From positions 62,001 through 126,000 of the forward strand of contig NZ_OBMO01000003.1 in assembly GCF_900217905.1 (NCBI RefSeq): a DNA stretch of 64,000 nt. The letters run 5' to 3'. Of the stretch, positions 17,870-25,993 are shown in pieces (position 1 is the stretch's first letter; every line of letters starts with the position of its first letter). The position numbers and the translations under genes were made by a program. The notes beneath the pieces are model-generated. The model was not told where the DNA came from. It was given only the letters and a program-made list of their open reading frames with translations, and ran no database searches. This DNA is from Alloalcanivorax xenomutans. Its GTDB lineage: Bacteria > Pseudomonadota > Gammaproteobacteria > Pseudomonadales > Alcanivoracaceae.

Positions 17870-18604
17870 ATGACCGACCGGATTTCATGGATACCGCTGC
17901 TCGCGGAGGCCGTTACCCGGCACAAGACATTACCGCCACTGCCGCCCGGCTTGACCGAAACGGAAGGGTATCAACTGGCACGCCGGCTGGCGGAAGCGGT
18001 GGCCGGGGATCAGGCCCATTGTGGATTGAAAGCGGGGCTCACCGATCCGCGCATACAGAGTCATCTGGGATTGAAAGAGGCCATGTTGGGCCATCTTTAC
18101 TCCAATAGACGCCTGGAGCCGGGAGCCCGTTTGTGCTCCCGTGGCAAGGCCATGATCGAGTGCGAGCTGGCGGTTTTCGTGGACGCCGAGGGGCGACCGC
18201 TGTGGGTGGCACCGGCGCTGGAGTTCGTCAATGTGGATTTCGCCCGCCCCGAGGACCTGACACCGCCCAATCTGGCGGCGATCAACCTGGGCGCCGACGC
18301 CTTTATGGTGGGTGAGACACGGCCGTGGGATGAGCTCGCCCTGGCCAGTCTGGATAGCGCCCGGATTCAACTGTATCGGGAGAACGAGCTGTTGTTGGAC
18401 GTGCCGGCCAACACTTCTCTTGGCGGTGTCGCGGAAGCGTCACGGTGGATGCTCGACAAGGCCCGCCGGCTGGGCTGGCCATTGGGCGATGAAACCCTGC
18501 TGATGACCGGCACCGTGGGCAAGCCATTGGCGTTCGTGCCAGGGCTTTATCGCGCCGACTACGGGTCGTTCGGTTCGGTGTCGTTCACCATCGATGACCA
18601 GTAA
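17870..18604 (+). CDS. 2-keto-4-pentenoate hydratase / fumarylacetoacetate hydrolase-family protein
   Basis: 244 residues, the size of MhpD/DmpE-type hydratases. Family segments are GLTETEGYQLARRLAE near the start, HCGLKAGLTDP (the Kxg region), SRGKAMIECELAVFVD (metal-binding glutamates), PALEFVNVDF and the C-terminal LMTGTVGKPLAFVPGLYRADYG. Such enzymes add water to 2-hydroxypentadienoate or decarboxylate 4-oxalocrotonate in meta-cleavage pathways. No ring-cleavage dioxygenase or aldolase is nearby, so a classical meta pathway is not supported. It probably acts with the adjacent dioxygenase on another acid. Confidence 0.82.
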   Translation: MTDRISWIPLLAEAVTRHKTLPPLPPGLTETEGYQLARRLAEAVAGDQAHCGLKAGLTDPRIQSHLGLKEAMLGHLYSNRRLEPGARLCSRGKAMIECELAVFVDAEGRPLWVAPALEFVNVDFARPEDLTPPNLAAINLGADAFMVGETRPWDELALASLDSARIQLYRENELLLDVPANTSLGGVAEASRWMLDKARRLGWPLGDETLLMTGTVGKPLAFVPGLYRADYGSFGSVSFTIDDQ

Positions 18605-18616
18605 AACAGGCATGAC

Positions 18617-20173
18617 TCAACTGACTTGCCGTTCGCGTCCACCCCAATGCTCTTCACGCAGCTTGTACTTCAACAGCTTGCCAGCGGGAGACAACGGCAA
18701 CTCGGAGCGTACTTCCAGGCTGCGTGGGATCTTGTAGTTGGCGATCAGTGTTTTGCAGTGCGCCATCAGTTCATCCAGTTCCAGTGTGCCGCCGTCCTGC
18801 AATACCACCGCGGCGTGGACGCGTTCGCCCCAGTCGTCGTCGGGAATGCCGATCACCGCGCACTGGGCCACCTGCGGCAGTTGCAGTACGGCTTCTTCCA
18901 CTTCGGCGGAATAGACGTTCTCGCCGCCGGTGACGATCATGTCCTTGATCCGGTCGACCACATAAACAAAACCGTCTTCATCCATGTAGCCGGCGTCGCC
19001 AGTGTGCATCCAACCGCCGCGCAGAGCGTCCTCGGTTTGCTCCGGTTTGTTCCAGTAGCCCTGCATCACCACCGGACCACGTACCACGATTTCACCGCGA
19101 GTATGGGCGGGCACCGGGTTGTCATTGTCGTCGACGACGCGCATTTCCACCATTGGCAGAGGACGGCCGGCGGACATCATCTTGCCACTGCGGAAGCCTT
19201 CCTCGGTGTGCCAGTCCGGGGTGAGGATGGAGACCGTGGGGGACAATTCCGTCATGCCGTAGGCTTGCAGGAAGCGAGCCTGGGGCAGGGCTTCGCGGGC
19301 ACGGTTCAACAGCGTGCTGTCAATCGGCGAGGCACCATAAAGCAGATGTTTGAGGCTGCTCAGGTCGTATTGCGCGAAGTCCGGATGGCTCAACACCATG
19401 CGTATCATGGTCGGCACCAGAAAAGCTTCCAGGATCCGCTCCTGCTGGATCGCCCGCAGTACCGCCAGCGGCTCGAACATGGGAATGATGACACTGGTGT
19501 TCAGGCGCGCGGTGGCCTGCAGGATCAACCCCGTGCCGGCCACATGGAAGGTCGGGGCCGCGTGCAGGGTCACCGAGCGGTAAGGCATGCCGGACACCGC
19601 CTGGGAGCCCAGACCGTCGATGTACAGATTGGTGTGGCTAAGCATGACGCCCTTGGGTTTGCCGGTGGTGCCGCCGGTGTACATCACCGCCGCCAGATCG
19701 TCGCCGTGACGATGGGCGTCCGCCACTGGCGCGCTGTCGGCGATCAGGGTTTCAAAATCCTGGGTGCCGGCGGGGGCGGCTTCATCGCCGGCATAAATGA
19801 CGGTTTTCAACGAGCGGGATCCTTGCCGCAGTTCCTCAAGCAAAGGCAAAAAGGTATCGTCCACCATCAGAATGGTGCTGTCGCAGTCGTCCAGAGAGTA
19901 AATGATTTCCTTCGGACTCCAGCGAATGTTGACTGGATTGATCACGCCGCCGGCCCAGAAGGTGGCGTAGATGGCTTCCATGTAACGGTCGGAATTGAGA
20001 CTCAGAATGGCGACGCGATCACCGGCGTCGAGCCCCAGTGTTCGCAGCCCGCCCGCCAGCCGCGAGACTCTCGAGACCAGATCACGATAGCTGCGCCGCC
20101 GTTCACCGTGGACCGTGGCGGTGCGTTCGGGCACTTCCAAAAGGGCTTTGTGCAATGGCTGAGTGAGATACAT
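18617..20173 (-). CDS. Acyl-CoA synthetase (fatty-acid-CoA ligase family)
   Basis: 518 residues, complete adenylate-forming enzyme. Motifs are AAVMYTGGTTGKPKGVMLSH, the mid-region LQAYGMTELSPTVS, GWMHTGDAGYMDEDGFVYV, VDRIKDMIVTGGENVYSAEVEE and LSPAGKLLKYKLR with the catalytic lysine. The MIVTGGENVYSAEVE form is typical of medium/long-chain acyl-CoA synthetases. A GGAGG site lies 4 bases before the ATG. It converges on the hydratase gene with 12 bases between stops and is divergent from the DUF1330 remnant, which often accompanies acyl-CoA genes. The chain length it prefers cannot be judged. Confidence 0.88.
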   Translation of the reverse strand: MYLTQPLHKALLEVPERTATVHGERRRSYRDLVSRVSRLAGGLRTLGLDAGDRVAILSLNSDRYMEAIYATFWAGGVINPVNIRWSPKEIIYSLDDCDSTILMVDDTFLPLLEELRQGSRSLKTVIYAGDEAAPAGTQDFETLIADSAPVADAHRHGDDLAAVMYTGGTTGKPKGVMLSHTNLYIDGLGSQAVSGMPYRSVTLHAAPTFHVAGTGLILQATARLNTSVIIPMFEPLAVLRAIQQERILEAFLVPTMIRMVLSHPDFAQYDLSSLKHLLYGASPIDSTLLNRAREALPQARFLQAYGMTELSPTVSILTPDWHTEEGFRSGKMMSAGRPLPMVEMRVVDDNDNPVPAHTRGEIVVRGPVVMQGYWNKPEQTEDALRGGWMHTGDAGYMDEDGFVYVVDRIKDMIVTGGENVYSAEVEEAVLQLPQVAQCAVIGIPDDDWGERVHAAVVLQDGGTLELDELMAHCKTLIANYKIPRSLEVRSELPLSPAGKLLKYKLREEHWGGRERQVS

Positions 20174-20383
20174 GGGGCCTCCTGGCGTTATTGTTAGCGG
20201 GTCCCGCGGTCCGGGTTGCGCGATTTGGCGGCGGCCCGGCCAGCGTTTCTGAAACTAGAAGAGCGCCATGGGCCGAACCATCGTCGGAAGCGACGATTTG
20301 CCCCGGCAGGCCGATCGGTCGCCTGGCTTCAGACGGAGTACCATGTCCGCCTATCAGAACCGAAATTTAATCAGGAGAATGCC

Positions 20384-20943
20384 ATGACCGCGTACATCGT
20401 GTTGATGAAGGAAACCACCCATGACCCGGCGGAACTGGAGATTTATGCGCAGGGCGCCAAGGCCGCCCGCGGCGACCATCCGATTACGCCGCTGGCGTTT
20501 TATGGTGATCTGGAAGTGCTGGAAGGACCGGCGATGGAGGGGGCGGTGATTCTGCAGTTTCCGGATGTGGAGTCGGCCCGTGCCTGGTATTAGAGCCTGT
20601 TTACGATCTTTTCACCGCCGCGTTGCCGCTGGAAAAGCCGCCTGAGGGCGTTGGGGACTGAAGGCTCTGGTGGGTCCAAAGTCAAAGGCCACAGCGTCCT
20701 CTGGCGGCTTTTCCAGCGCAACCCGAAGGGCCGGGCCCCTTTTCCCGCCAGGCCGCGATTACGCTTGTTTATGTAGATTGACTACACCGCACAATCGGAA
20801 TCACGACCTGGCGAAAAAATGAACTCCGGCGCGGCGGTGAAAAGATCGTAAACAGGCTCTACAGCCCCGCCTACCAGGAAGCCATGCAGCATCGGGTCAA
20901 GGGCGCGGATTGGCGCGCGTTCATCGTAAAAGGGGTGGCCTGA
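20384..20943 (+). pseudogene. DUF1330-family gene split by a MITE
   Basis: Reading starts at ATG 20384 after AGGAG (MTAYIVLMKETTHDPAEL) and stops at TAG 20591-20593, after 69 residues, exactly where a 267-bp inverted-repeat element begins. The missing tail reappears beyond it: after removing 20593-20859 and one copy of the duplicated TA, the frame continues as YSPAYQEAMQHRVKGADW to a TGA at 20941-20943. The rebuilt protein has 96 residues, the usual DUF1330 length, and an unbroken DUF1330 pattern (FPDVESARAWY then SPAYQ). The function of the family (dimeric ferredoxin-like fold) is poorly known. The interruption removes about a quarter of the protein and is probably inactivating. Confidence 0.9.
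20593..20859. mobile_element. MITE, 267 bp, with perfect 30-bp terminal inverted repeats and TA duplication
   Basis: The ends are perfect 30-base inverted repeats (20593-20622 and 20830-20859), beginning GAGCCTGTTTACGATC. They are flanked by TA at 20591-20592 and 20860-20861, a target duplication. A second perfect inverted repeat of 16 bases lies inside (20627-20642 and 20703-20718) and could form a hairpin. No transposase frame exists, so the element is non-autonomous. A TA target fits IS630/Tc1-type or some IS5-group transposases; which one is inference. The G of the left end supplies the last base of the stop codon that truncates the DUF1330 gene. Confidence 0.92.
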
Positions 20944-21049
20944 AAGCTTGCCATCGGCGTCGACGCGGCGCAGCTTAACAGGTCGCGGGCTAACTCCGGG
21001 GGAGCACCGGGATACGCCTGCCGAACCCCGAGCCGCCTGGAGCCCGCCC

Positions 21050-21997
21050 ATGCATGTGGAATACGCCACCGATCATCTTGAGCGTCCCCGCCGCTTCGAG
21101 TACTGGCACGATGTGGTATGCCGGCACTGTATTCCCGCCGACAGCCGCTTGTTGAGTCAAAGCCCATTCAATGGCCGTCTGTCGGTGCGGGATCTCGGCT
21201 CCACCGCCATCAGCACCATGGTGGCGCCGTTACACCGCTGGAGCCGGGAGGCCAATCATCTGCGCACCCATCCGGATGAGGATTTGTGGATTGGTTTCGC
21301 CGAATCCGGGCATGGCGTGCTGGAGCAGAACGGCCATCAGACGCCGCTGGCGGATGGTACTCTGGTGCTTTATGACGCCGCCCGGCCGTTTCAGTGCACA
21401 CTGGAAGCCGGCCGGGTTTATCTGGTTCGGCTTCCGCGCAGAGCGCTGCTAAGACGCTTCCCCCAGGCCGAACGAGGCATCGGACAAGCCTTGGCGCCAC
21501 ACCGGCCGGGAGTGGCGCCCCTGCGTACCATGATCCAGCAGGCCGCGGCTCTGGAGCTGAGCGACGACCGGATCGGCGCCACGGAACAGTTTGGCCGGGC
21601 ATTGCTGGACCTGGCGGCGGTGGCGCTGGAATGGCAGGGCGAGCTCCTCGACGGCGCCGTTGAGAATGATCTCCATGGGCGTCTCTGCCGGTTCATCGAG
21701 ACGCACTTCGAAGACCCGTCGTTATCTCTGGTGGCGCTGGCCCGTGCCCACCATGTGTCACCTCGCACCGTGACCCGCGCTTTCGCCCGCCATGATCAGA
21801 CGGCCATGGGCATGGTTTGGCGCGTGCGTTTGGAAGCAAGCCGGCGGGCGCTGGAGGAGGGGCGTGTGGCCAGCGTCACCGAAGCGGCGTTCAACCACGG
21901 TTTTGCCGACGTCTCCCATTTCAGCCGCGCCTTCCGCCGGACATTCGGCAGGGCACCACACACCCTGTTGCGACACGGCCCGGAAGAGCGCCACTGA
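21050..21997 (+). CDS. AraC-family transcriptional regulator (AraC-binding-like domain)
   Basis: 315 residues. The N-terminus (FEYWHDVVCRHC, then cupin-like strands with DEDLWIGFAESGHGVLEQNG and ARPFQCTL) is the AraC_binding_2 type found in FeaR-like regulators. The C-terminal double helix-turn-helix runs from LSLVALARAHHVSPRTVTRAFA to EAAFNHGFADVSHFSRAFRRTFG. The start is taken at MHVEYATDHL; the frame is open 34 codons further up, but those residues are unlike the family. The amidase follows 103 bases later on the same strand, and regulators of this kind often control amine or amide catabolism, so the amidase is the likely target. Confidence 0.87.
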   Translation: MHVEYATDHLERPRRFEYWHDVVCRHCIPADSRLLSQSPFNGRLSVRDLGSTAISTMVAPLHRWSREANHLRTHPDEDLWIGFAESGHGVLEQNGHQTPLADGTLVLYDAARPFQCTLEAGRVYLVRLPRRALLRRFPQAERGIGQALAPHRPGVAPLRTMIQQAAALELSDDRIGATEQFGRALLDLAAVALEWQGELLDGAVENDLHGRLCRFIETHFEDPSLSLVALARAHHVSPRTVTRAFARHDQTAMGMVWRVRLEASRRALEEGRVASVTEAAFNHGFADVSHFSRAFRRTFGRAPHTLLRHGPEERH

Positions 21998-22100
21998 TTC
22001 TGTCCTTCCGGGCACAACGCCTTGTCCTTCTCAGTCCAGCGTCGGGTGGGCGGTCTTGCTAGCGTTGGCGCTGGTAATCCGGGCTCGAGGAGCAATGAGA

Positions 22101-23501
22101 ATGACAAACAACGAACTGCACTATATGGATTTGATGGAAGTGGGCCGGCAGATTCAGAGCCGGCAGAGGTCCTCCGAGGAAGTCACCCGCCACATGCTGG
22201 AACGGGTCGATGCGGTGGATACACGCTTGCACAGTTACGTCACCGTGATGGCGGATCAGGCATTGCGGGATGCCCGCGCCGCCGACAAGGAGATTGCCGC
22301 GGGGCAGGCCCGAGGCCCGTTGCACGGCGTGCCGCTGGCGGTGAAGGACCTGTTGTGGACCGCTGGCACCGCCACTTCCCATGGCATGCCTATCCTGCGT
22401 GATCATGTACCCACGGAGGATGCCACCACGGTACGGCGTTTGCGTGCCGCCGGTGCCGTTCTGCTGGGTAAGTTGCAGCAAACCGAAGGCGCCTTCGCCG
22501 ACCACCACCCGGACGTCACCGCGCCGGTCAATCCCTGGGGAGAAACCTTGTGGTCCGGTGTCTCTTCCAGCGGTTCCGGCGTGGCCACGGCCGCCGGTTT
22601 GTGCTTCGGCTCCCTGGGCACCGACACTGGCGGCTCGATTCGCTTCCCGTCCTCCGCCAACGGGGTCACCGGGCTCAAGCCCACCTGGGGCAGAGTCAGC
22701 CGTTATGGAGCGTTCGAACTGGCGGCATCGCTGGATCATATCGGCCCGATCGCCCGTAATACCGCGGACGCCGCCGCCATCCTGGGGGCCATCGCTGGTG
22801 CCGATCCACTGGATCCCACCGCCGCGCGGCAGCCGGTGCCGGATTATCTGGCATTGATGACGCATGGCGTGACCGGTCTGCGCCTCGGCTTTGATCCCGA
22901 CTGGGGAATGCAGCCGGCGGACCAGGCCACCCAGGCGGTGGTGCGCGAAGCTCTCAAGGTGTTGGAGAGCGCCGGCGCGGAACCCCGTGAAGTGTGTTTT
23001 CCCGACACCGACCAGGCCGTGGCGGACTGGAGCCCACTGTGTGGCCTGGAAACGGCGGTTGCCCATGAGGAGACTTATCCGGCTCGCCGCTCCGAGTATG
23101 GACCAGTGCTGTCGGCGTTGATCGAAGTGGGGCGCTCACTGGACGCCATGGATTACCAGAAGCTGCAATTGCGACGGGCGGACTTCCGCGGGCGGGTGGA
23201 TGCGCTGTTCGATAAAGTCGACTTATTGCTGATTCCCGCCGTCGCTTACGCCGGTGTGACGGTGGAGACCATGGCTTCTTTCGCCGACGATGAGGCCCTA
23301 TTGGGAGGGATGATGCGTTACACCTGCCCCTTCGACCTCAGCGGCCATCCGACCCTGACACTGCCTGGCGGGGTCACCGCGGAGGGCGCCCCGGTGGCAT
23401 GGCAACTGGTGGCGCCCCATTTTCGGGAGGATCTGCTGATTCGTGGCGGCTGGGCTTTCCAGCGCATCACCGACTGGCACCGGCGTCATCCACGAATCTG
23501 A
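22101..23501 (+). CDS. Amidase (amidase signature family)
   Basis: 466 residues. The Ser-cisSer-Lys triad is visible: lysine in GVPLAVKDLLWTAG, cis-serine in SGVSSSGSGVATAAG and nucleophile serine in GTDTGGSIRFPSSANGVTG. The family hydrolyses amides to acid plus ammonia; substrates range from aliphatic and aryl amides to carbamates. The second of two close ATGs is chosen (MTNNELHYMDL) because GGAG lies 8 bases before it and only 2 before the first. The gene follows an AraC regulator and converges on an MFS transporter with a palindrome between. Substrate not identified. Confidence 0.9.
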   Translation: MTNNELHYMDLMEVGRQIQSRQRSSEEVTRHMLERVDAVDTRLHSYVTVMADQALRDARAADKEIAAGQARGPLHGVPLAVKDLLWTAGTATSHGMPILRDHVPTEDATTVRRLRAAGAVLLGKLQQTEGAFADHHPDVTAPVNPWGETLWSGVSSSGSGVATAAGLCFGSLGTDTGGSIRFPSSANGVTGLKPTWGRVSRYGAFELAASLDHIGPIARNTADAAAILGAIAGADPLDPTAARQPVPDYLALMTHGVTGLRLGFDPDWGMQPADQATQAVVREALKVLESAGAEPREVCFPDTDQAVADWSPLCGLETAVAHEETYPARRSEYGPVLSALIEVGRSLDAMDYQKLQLRRADFRGRVDALFDKVDLLLIPAVAYAGVTVETMASFADDEALLGGMMRYTCPFDLSGHPTLTLPGGVTAEGAPVAWQLVAPHFREDLLIRGGWAFQRITDWHRRHPRI

Positions 23502-23516
23502 TCACTGGAAGGGGTA

Positions 23517-23535
23517 GGCGGGGCCAGGCCCCGCC
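23517..23535. terminator. Palindromic hairpin between convergent genes
   Basis: GGCGGGGCC-A-GGCCCCGCC is a perfect 9-bp stem between the stops of the amidase (+) and the MFS gene (-). It is well placed for bidirectional termination but lacks a T-run on either side, so it may only be a weak or Rho-assisted terminator. Confidence 0.45.
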
Positions 23536-23539
23536 AACC

Positions 23540-24799
23540 TCATGCGCGGCTTGGCTGGGCCTGCGGGAAGAAGCGGGCGTCGGGCAGGCGCAAGGAGACC
23601 ACCCCGGCCACCATCAGAATGGCCGCGGCACTGCCGAAGGCCACCCAGTGGGTGCCAAAGGTCTCGTAACCCCAGCCCCCCAGCCAGGAACTGATCATCG
23701 CGCCGACCTGATGCCCCAGGTAGGCCCAGCCGTACAGCACGCCCACCGAACGGATGCCGTAGACGTCGGCCAGGATCGCCGAGGACAGGGCGATACTGCC
23801 GGCCCAGACGATGCCGCCCACCGCCGCCACGGCGTACAGATACCACACCGATGGCACCATCATCAGGCCGATGAAGCCGAGACCGCGAATCAGATAGATG
23901 GCCGCCAGCAGGTTGCGGCGCGGTACCTGGTCGGCGAGATGGCCGAGCACCAGGGTGCTGGGAATCGCAACCAGGCCGATCAGACCGATGCCGAGAGCGG
24001 CGGTGATGGGATCGAAGCCGTGGTCGGTGAGCATGGGTACGCCATGGCTGCCGAGCAGGTTCATGCTGAAACCGCAGGCAAACAGGCCCAGGGCGATTTT
24101 GCAGAATGGCAGGGTACGCATCGCCGCCAGGCTGGTGAGCTGAGCCAAGGGCGCCAGCGGCGGCGCGGATTTGCCGCCAGCGCTGTCGCCCGGCAACAGG
24201 TCGGTATGCTCGGGGGCTTCGTCTCGGATGATCATCAGGGCGGCGGGGATCACCAGCAGCACGAACAGCACGGTGAATCCGGTCAGCGTGTGCTGCCAGC
24301 CGTAGCGCTCAATGGTAAAGGTCAGCAGCGGTGTCATCACGGCGATGCCCGCCATGGAGCCGGTGGACAGATAGAACAGCGCCTTGCCGCGCTGGCGCGT
24401 GAACCACCGGCTGATCACCGGCGTCAACGCCACTGGACTGGTGAAGGAGAACCCCAGTGACAGCAGGATGCCGAAGGCCAGAAAGAAGCTGAACGGGTCG
24501 GTGGCGTTGACCGACCAGATGCTGGAGATCACGACGATGGCGGTGCCCAGTAACAATACCGCGCGGCTGCCGTATTTTTGTGCCAGAAAGCCCGCCACCG
24601 GCATGCCGATTCCGTAGGCGAGCATGCCCAGGGCGACGATGGTGGAGAGAGTCGTGCGGCTGAGCCCCAGGTCCTCGGCGATGGGCTTGAAGAACGGACC
24701 GATCCCCATGCGCATGCCCACGGTGAGCAGTGTAATGGTGGTGGCGGCGGCGACAATGTACCAGCCGAAATAAAGGGGGCCGGTCTGCTGACGAGTCAT
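23540..24799 (-). CDS. MFS transporter
   Basis: 419 residues with about twelve hydrophobic segments. The front reads YFGWYIVAAATTITLLTVGMRMGIGPFFKPIAEDLGLSR, a pattern common to monocarboxylate- or OFA-like major facilitator members. The loop between segments 2 and 3 carries GIGMPVAGFLAQKYGSRAVL, the GxLaDrxGrr-type motif. A central charged loop (RDEAPEHTDLLPGDSAGGK) separates the two halves. AAGGA precedes the ATG. Such carriers move organic acids by proton symport. The neighbouring amidase and acyl-CoA genes suggest an acid produced or used there, but no substrate can be assigned. Confidence 0.85.
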   Translation of the reverse strand: MTRQQTGPLYFGWYIVAAATTITLLTVGMRMGIGPFFKPIAEDLGLSRTTLSTIVALGMLAYGIGMPVAGFLAQKYGSRAVLLLGTAIVVISSIWSVNATDPFSFFLAFGILLSLGFSFTSPVALTPVISRWFTRQRGKALFYLSTGSMAGIAVMTPLLTFTIERYGWQHTLTGFTVLFVLLVIPAALMIIRDEAPEHTDLLPGDSAGGKSAPPLAPLAQLTSLAAMRTLPFCKIALGLFACGFSMNLLGSHGVPMLTDHGFDPITAALGIGLIGLVAIPSTLVLGHLADQVPRRNLLAAIYLIRGLGFIGLMMVPSVWYLYAVAAVGGIVWAGSIALSSAILADVYGIRSVGVLYGWAYLGHQVGAMISSWLGGWGYETFGTHWVAFGSAAAILMVAGVVSLRLPDARFFPQAQPSRA

Positions 24800-24976
24800 G
24801 GCGTGGATTCCTTCTTTCGAAGCCGGCGCCGGGCCGGCTCCGGTGATCGGGCGGGCTATGATTTACATCTTAAGGAACCAAAGTGCAAGCATTACATTCC
24901 ACGCGGTAGGTCATTTTTATCGCACGGTACAGGACGGCGGGAAAGGGCGGTCAATACCGCCCACGGTCAGGACGGT

Positions 24977-25924
24977 TCACTTCAGTTTGATATTCGGATC
25001 CAGGGTCGGGGCCGTCAGCGGCGGGCCGTCGTAGGCGTCCACCGCGCCGAAGCGGTCGTTGGGGTAGGATTGCCAATCGCTGATCGCCGCTTCGATACGC
25101 GCCTGATCACGACCGACAAAATTCCACCACAGCAACACTGGCTGTCCCAGTGGTTCGCCGCCAAGCAGCATGATGTCGGCGCCGTCGTCCAGCTCCAGCG
25201 TCACTTGGTCGCGGCCTTGGCCGAGATAATAGAGGCTGCCGCTATCCATGGCGGTGCCTTCCAGGCGTGCATGCCCCTGATTGACACAGACCCCCAACTC
25301 GAAGACGGCCGGCACGGGCAGACTCAGGGTGGTATCCCCGTCGGCGCGGATATGAGCACCAACCAGAGGAGAAAACACCCGTGCCGGAGAACGGCGTCCA
25401 TCCAGCTCACCCACCACCAGGGTGATGGTGGCGTCACCGAGGCGCCATTGCGGTAAATCGGTGTGGTGCGAAAACGCCGGATCGGTGTCTTCATCCGATT
25501 CCGGCAGGGCGATCCAGAACTGCAGACCGTGGATTGGGCCGGAGAAGCCGGGCGGACTTTCCTCGGAGTGGCAGATGCCCCGGCCGGCGGTCATCAGATT
25601 GAGCTGGCCGGGACGGATGACCTGCTCATAGCCAAGACTGTCTTTATGCAAAAGCGCGCCCTCGAACAACCAGGTGACGGTCTGCAATCCGATATGCGGA
25701 TGGGTGCCGACATCGACGCCATTATCCGCCTCCAGGTTGGTGGGGCCGATGTGGTCCAGAAAGCACCAGGGGCCGATGCGGCGTTGTTCACGTACCGGCA
25801 GGTGGCGGACAATCGGCAGACCGCTTCCGAGGATCTTGCTTTGCGAGGGCAGGGCGCGAACGGTGGGACGCTCGCAGTTCTGCGGACAGTCGATCAGCTC
25901 TCCGCCAGTGGTGACGTTGCTCAT
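24977..25924 (-). CDS. Pirin family protein
   Basis: 315 residues, bicupin. The N-terminal cupin shows the pirin metal-binding residues: DVGTHPHIGLQTVTWLFEG (two histidines) and GRGICHSEESP (histidine and glutamate). A Pirin_C region follows (LGGEPLGQPVLLWWNFVG). Some bacterial pirins have quercetinase activity and others regulate metabolic enzymes; the sequence does not say which applies. It lies 69 bases from the T6SS-edge gene on the same strand and 177 bases upstream of the MFS gene. The 177-base gap holds no clear gene. Confidence 0.9.
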   Translation of the reverse strand: MSNVTTGGELIDCPQNCERPTVRALPSQSKILGSGLPIVRHLPVREQRRIGPWCFLDHIGPTNLEADNGVDVGTHPHIGLQTVTWLFEGALLHKDSLGYEQVIRPGQLNLMTAGRGICHSEESPPGFSGPIHGLQFWIALPESDEDTDPAFSHHTDLPQWRLGDATITLVVGELDGRRSPARVFSPLVGAHIRADGDTTLSLPVPAVFELGVCVNQGHARLEGTAMDSGSLYYLGQGRDQVTLELDDGADIMLLGGEPLGQPVLLWWNFVGRDQARIEAAISDWQSYPNDRFGAVDAYDGPPLTAPTLDPNIKLK

Positions 25925-25993
25925 GGCTGGCTCCCGAATGGGGACGGTATGGGAACCCCAGTATCGGTGCCGGAGAAGATCCGGTAAAGCGGC

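Noticed and set aside
17870-18604. Classical meta-cleavage pathway
   Set aside because: Only a hydratase-like gene is present; no extradiol dioxygenase, semialdehyde dehydrogenase or aldolase is nearby.
18626-20197. 523-codon plus-strand frame opposite the acyl-CoA synthetase
   Set aside because: Antisense of a gene with all adenylate-forming motifs.
20593-20859. Possibility that the DUF1330 interruption is a complete IS
   Set aside because: At 267 bp with no transposase frame it is too short; it fits a MITE.
23399-24460. 353-codon plus-strand frame opposite the MFS gene
   Set aside because: Translation is hydrophilic and rich in His/Gln/Gly, while the minus strand encodes clear membrane helices.
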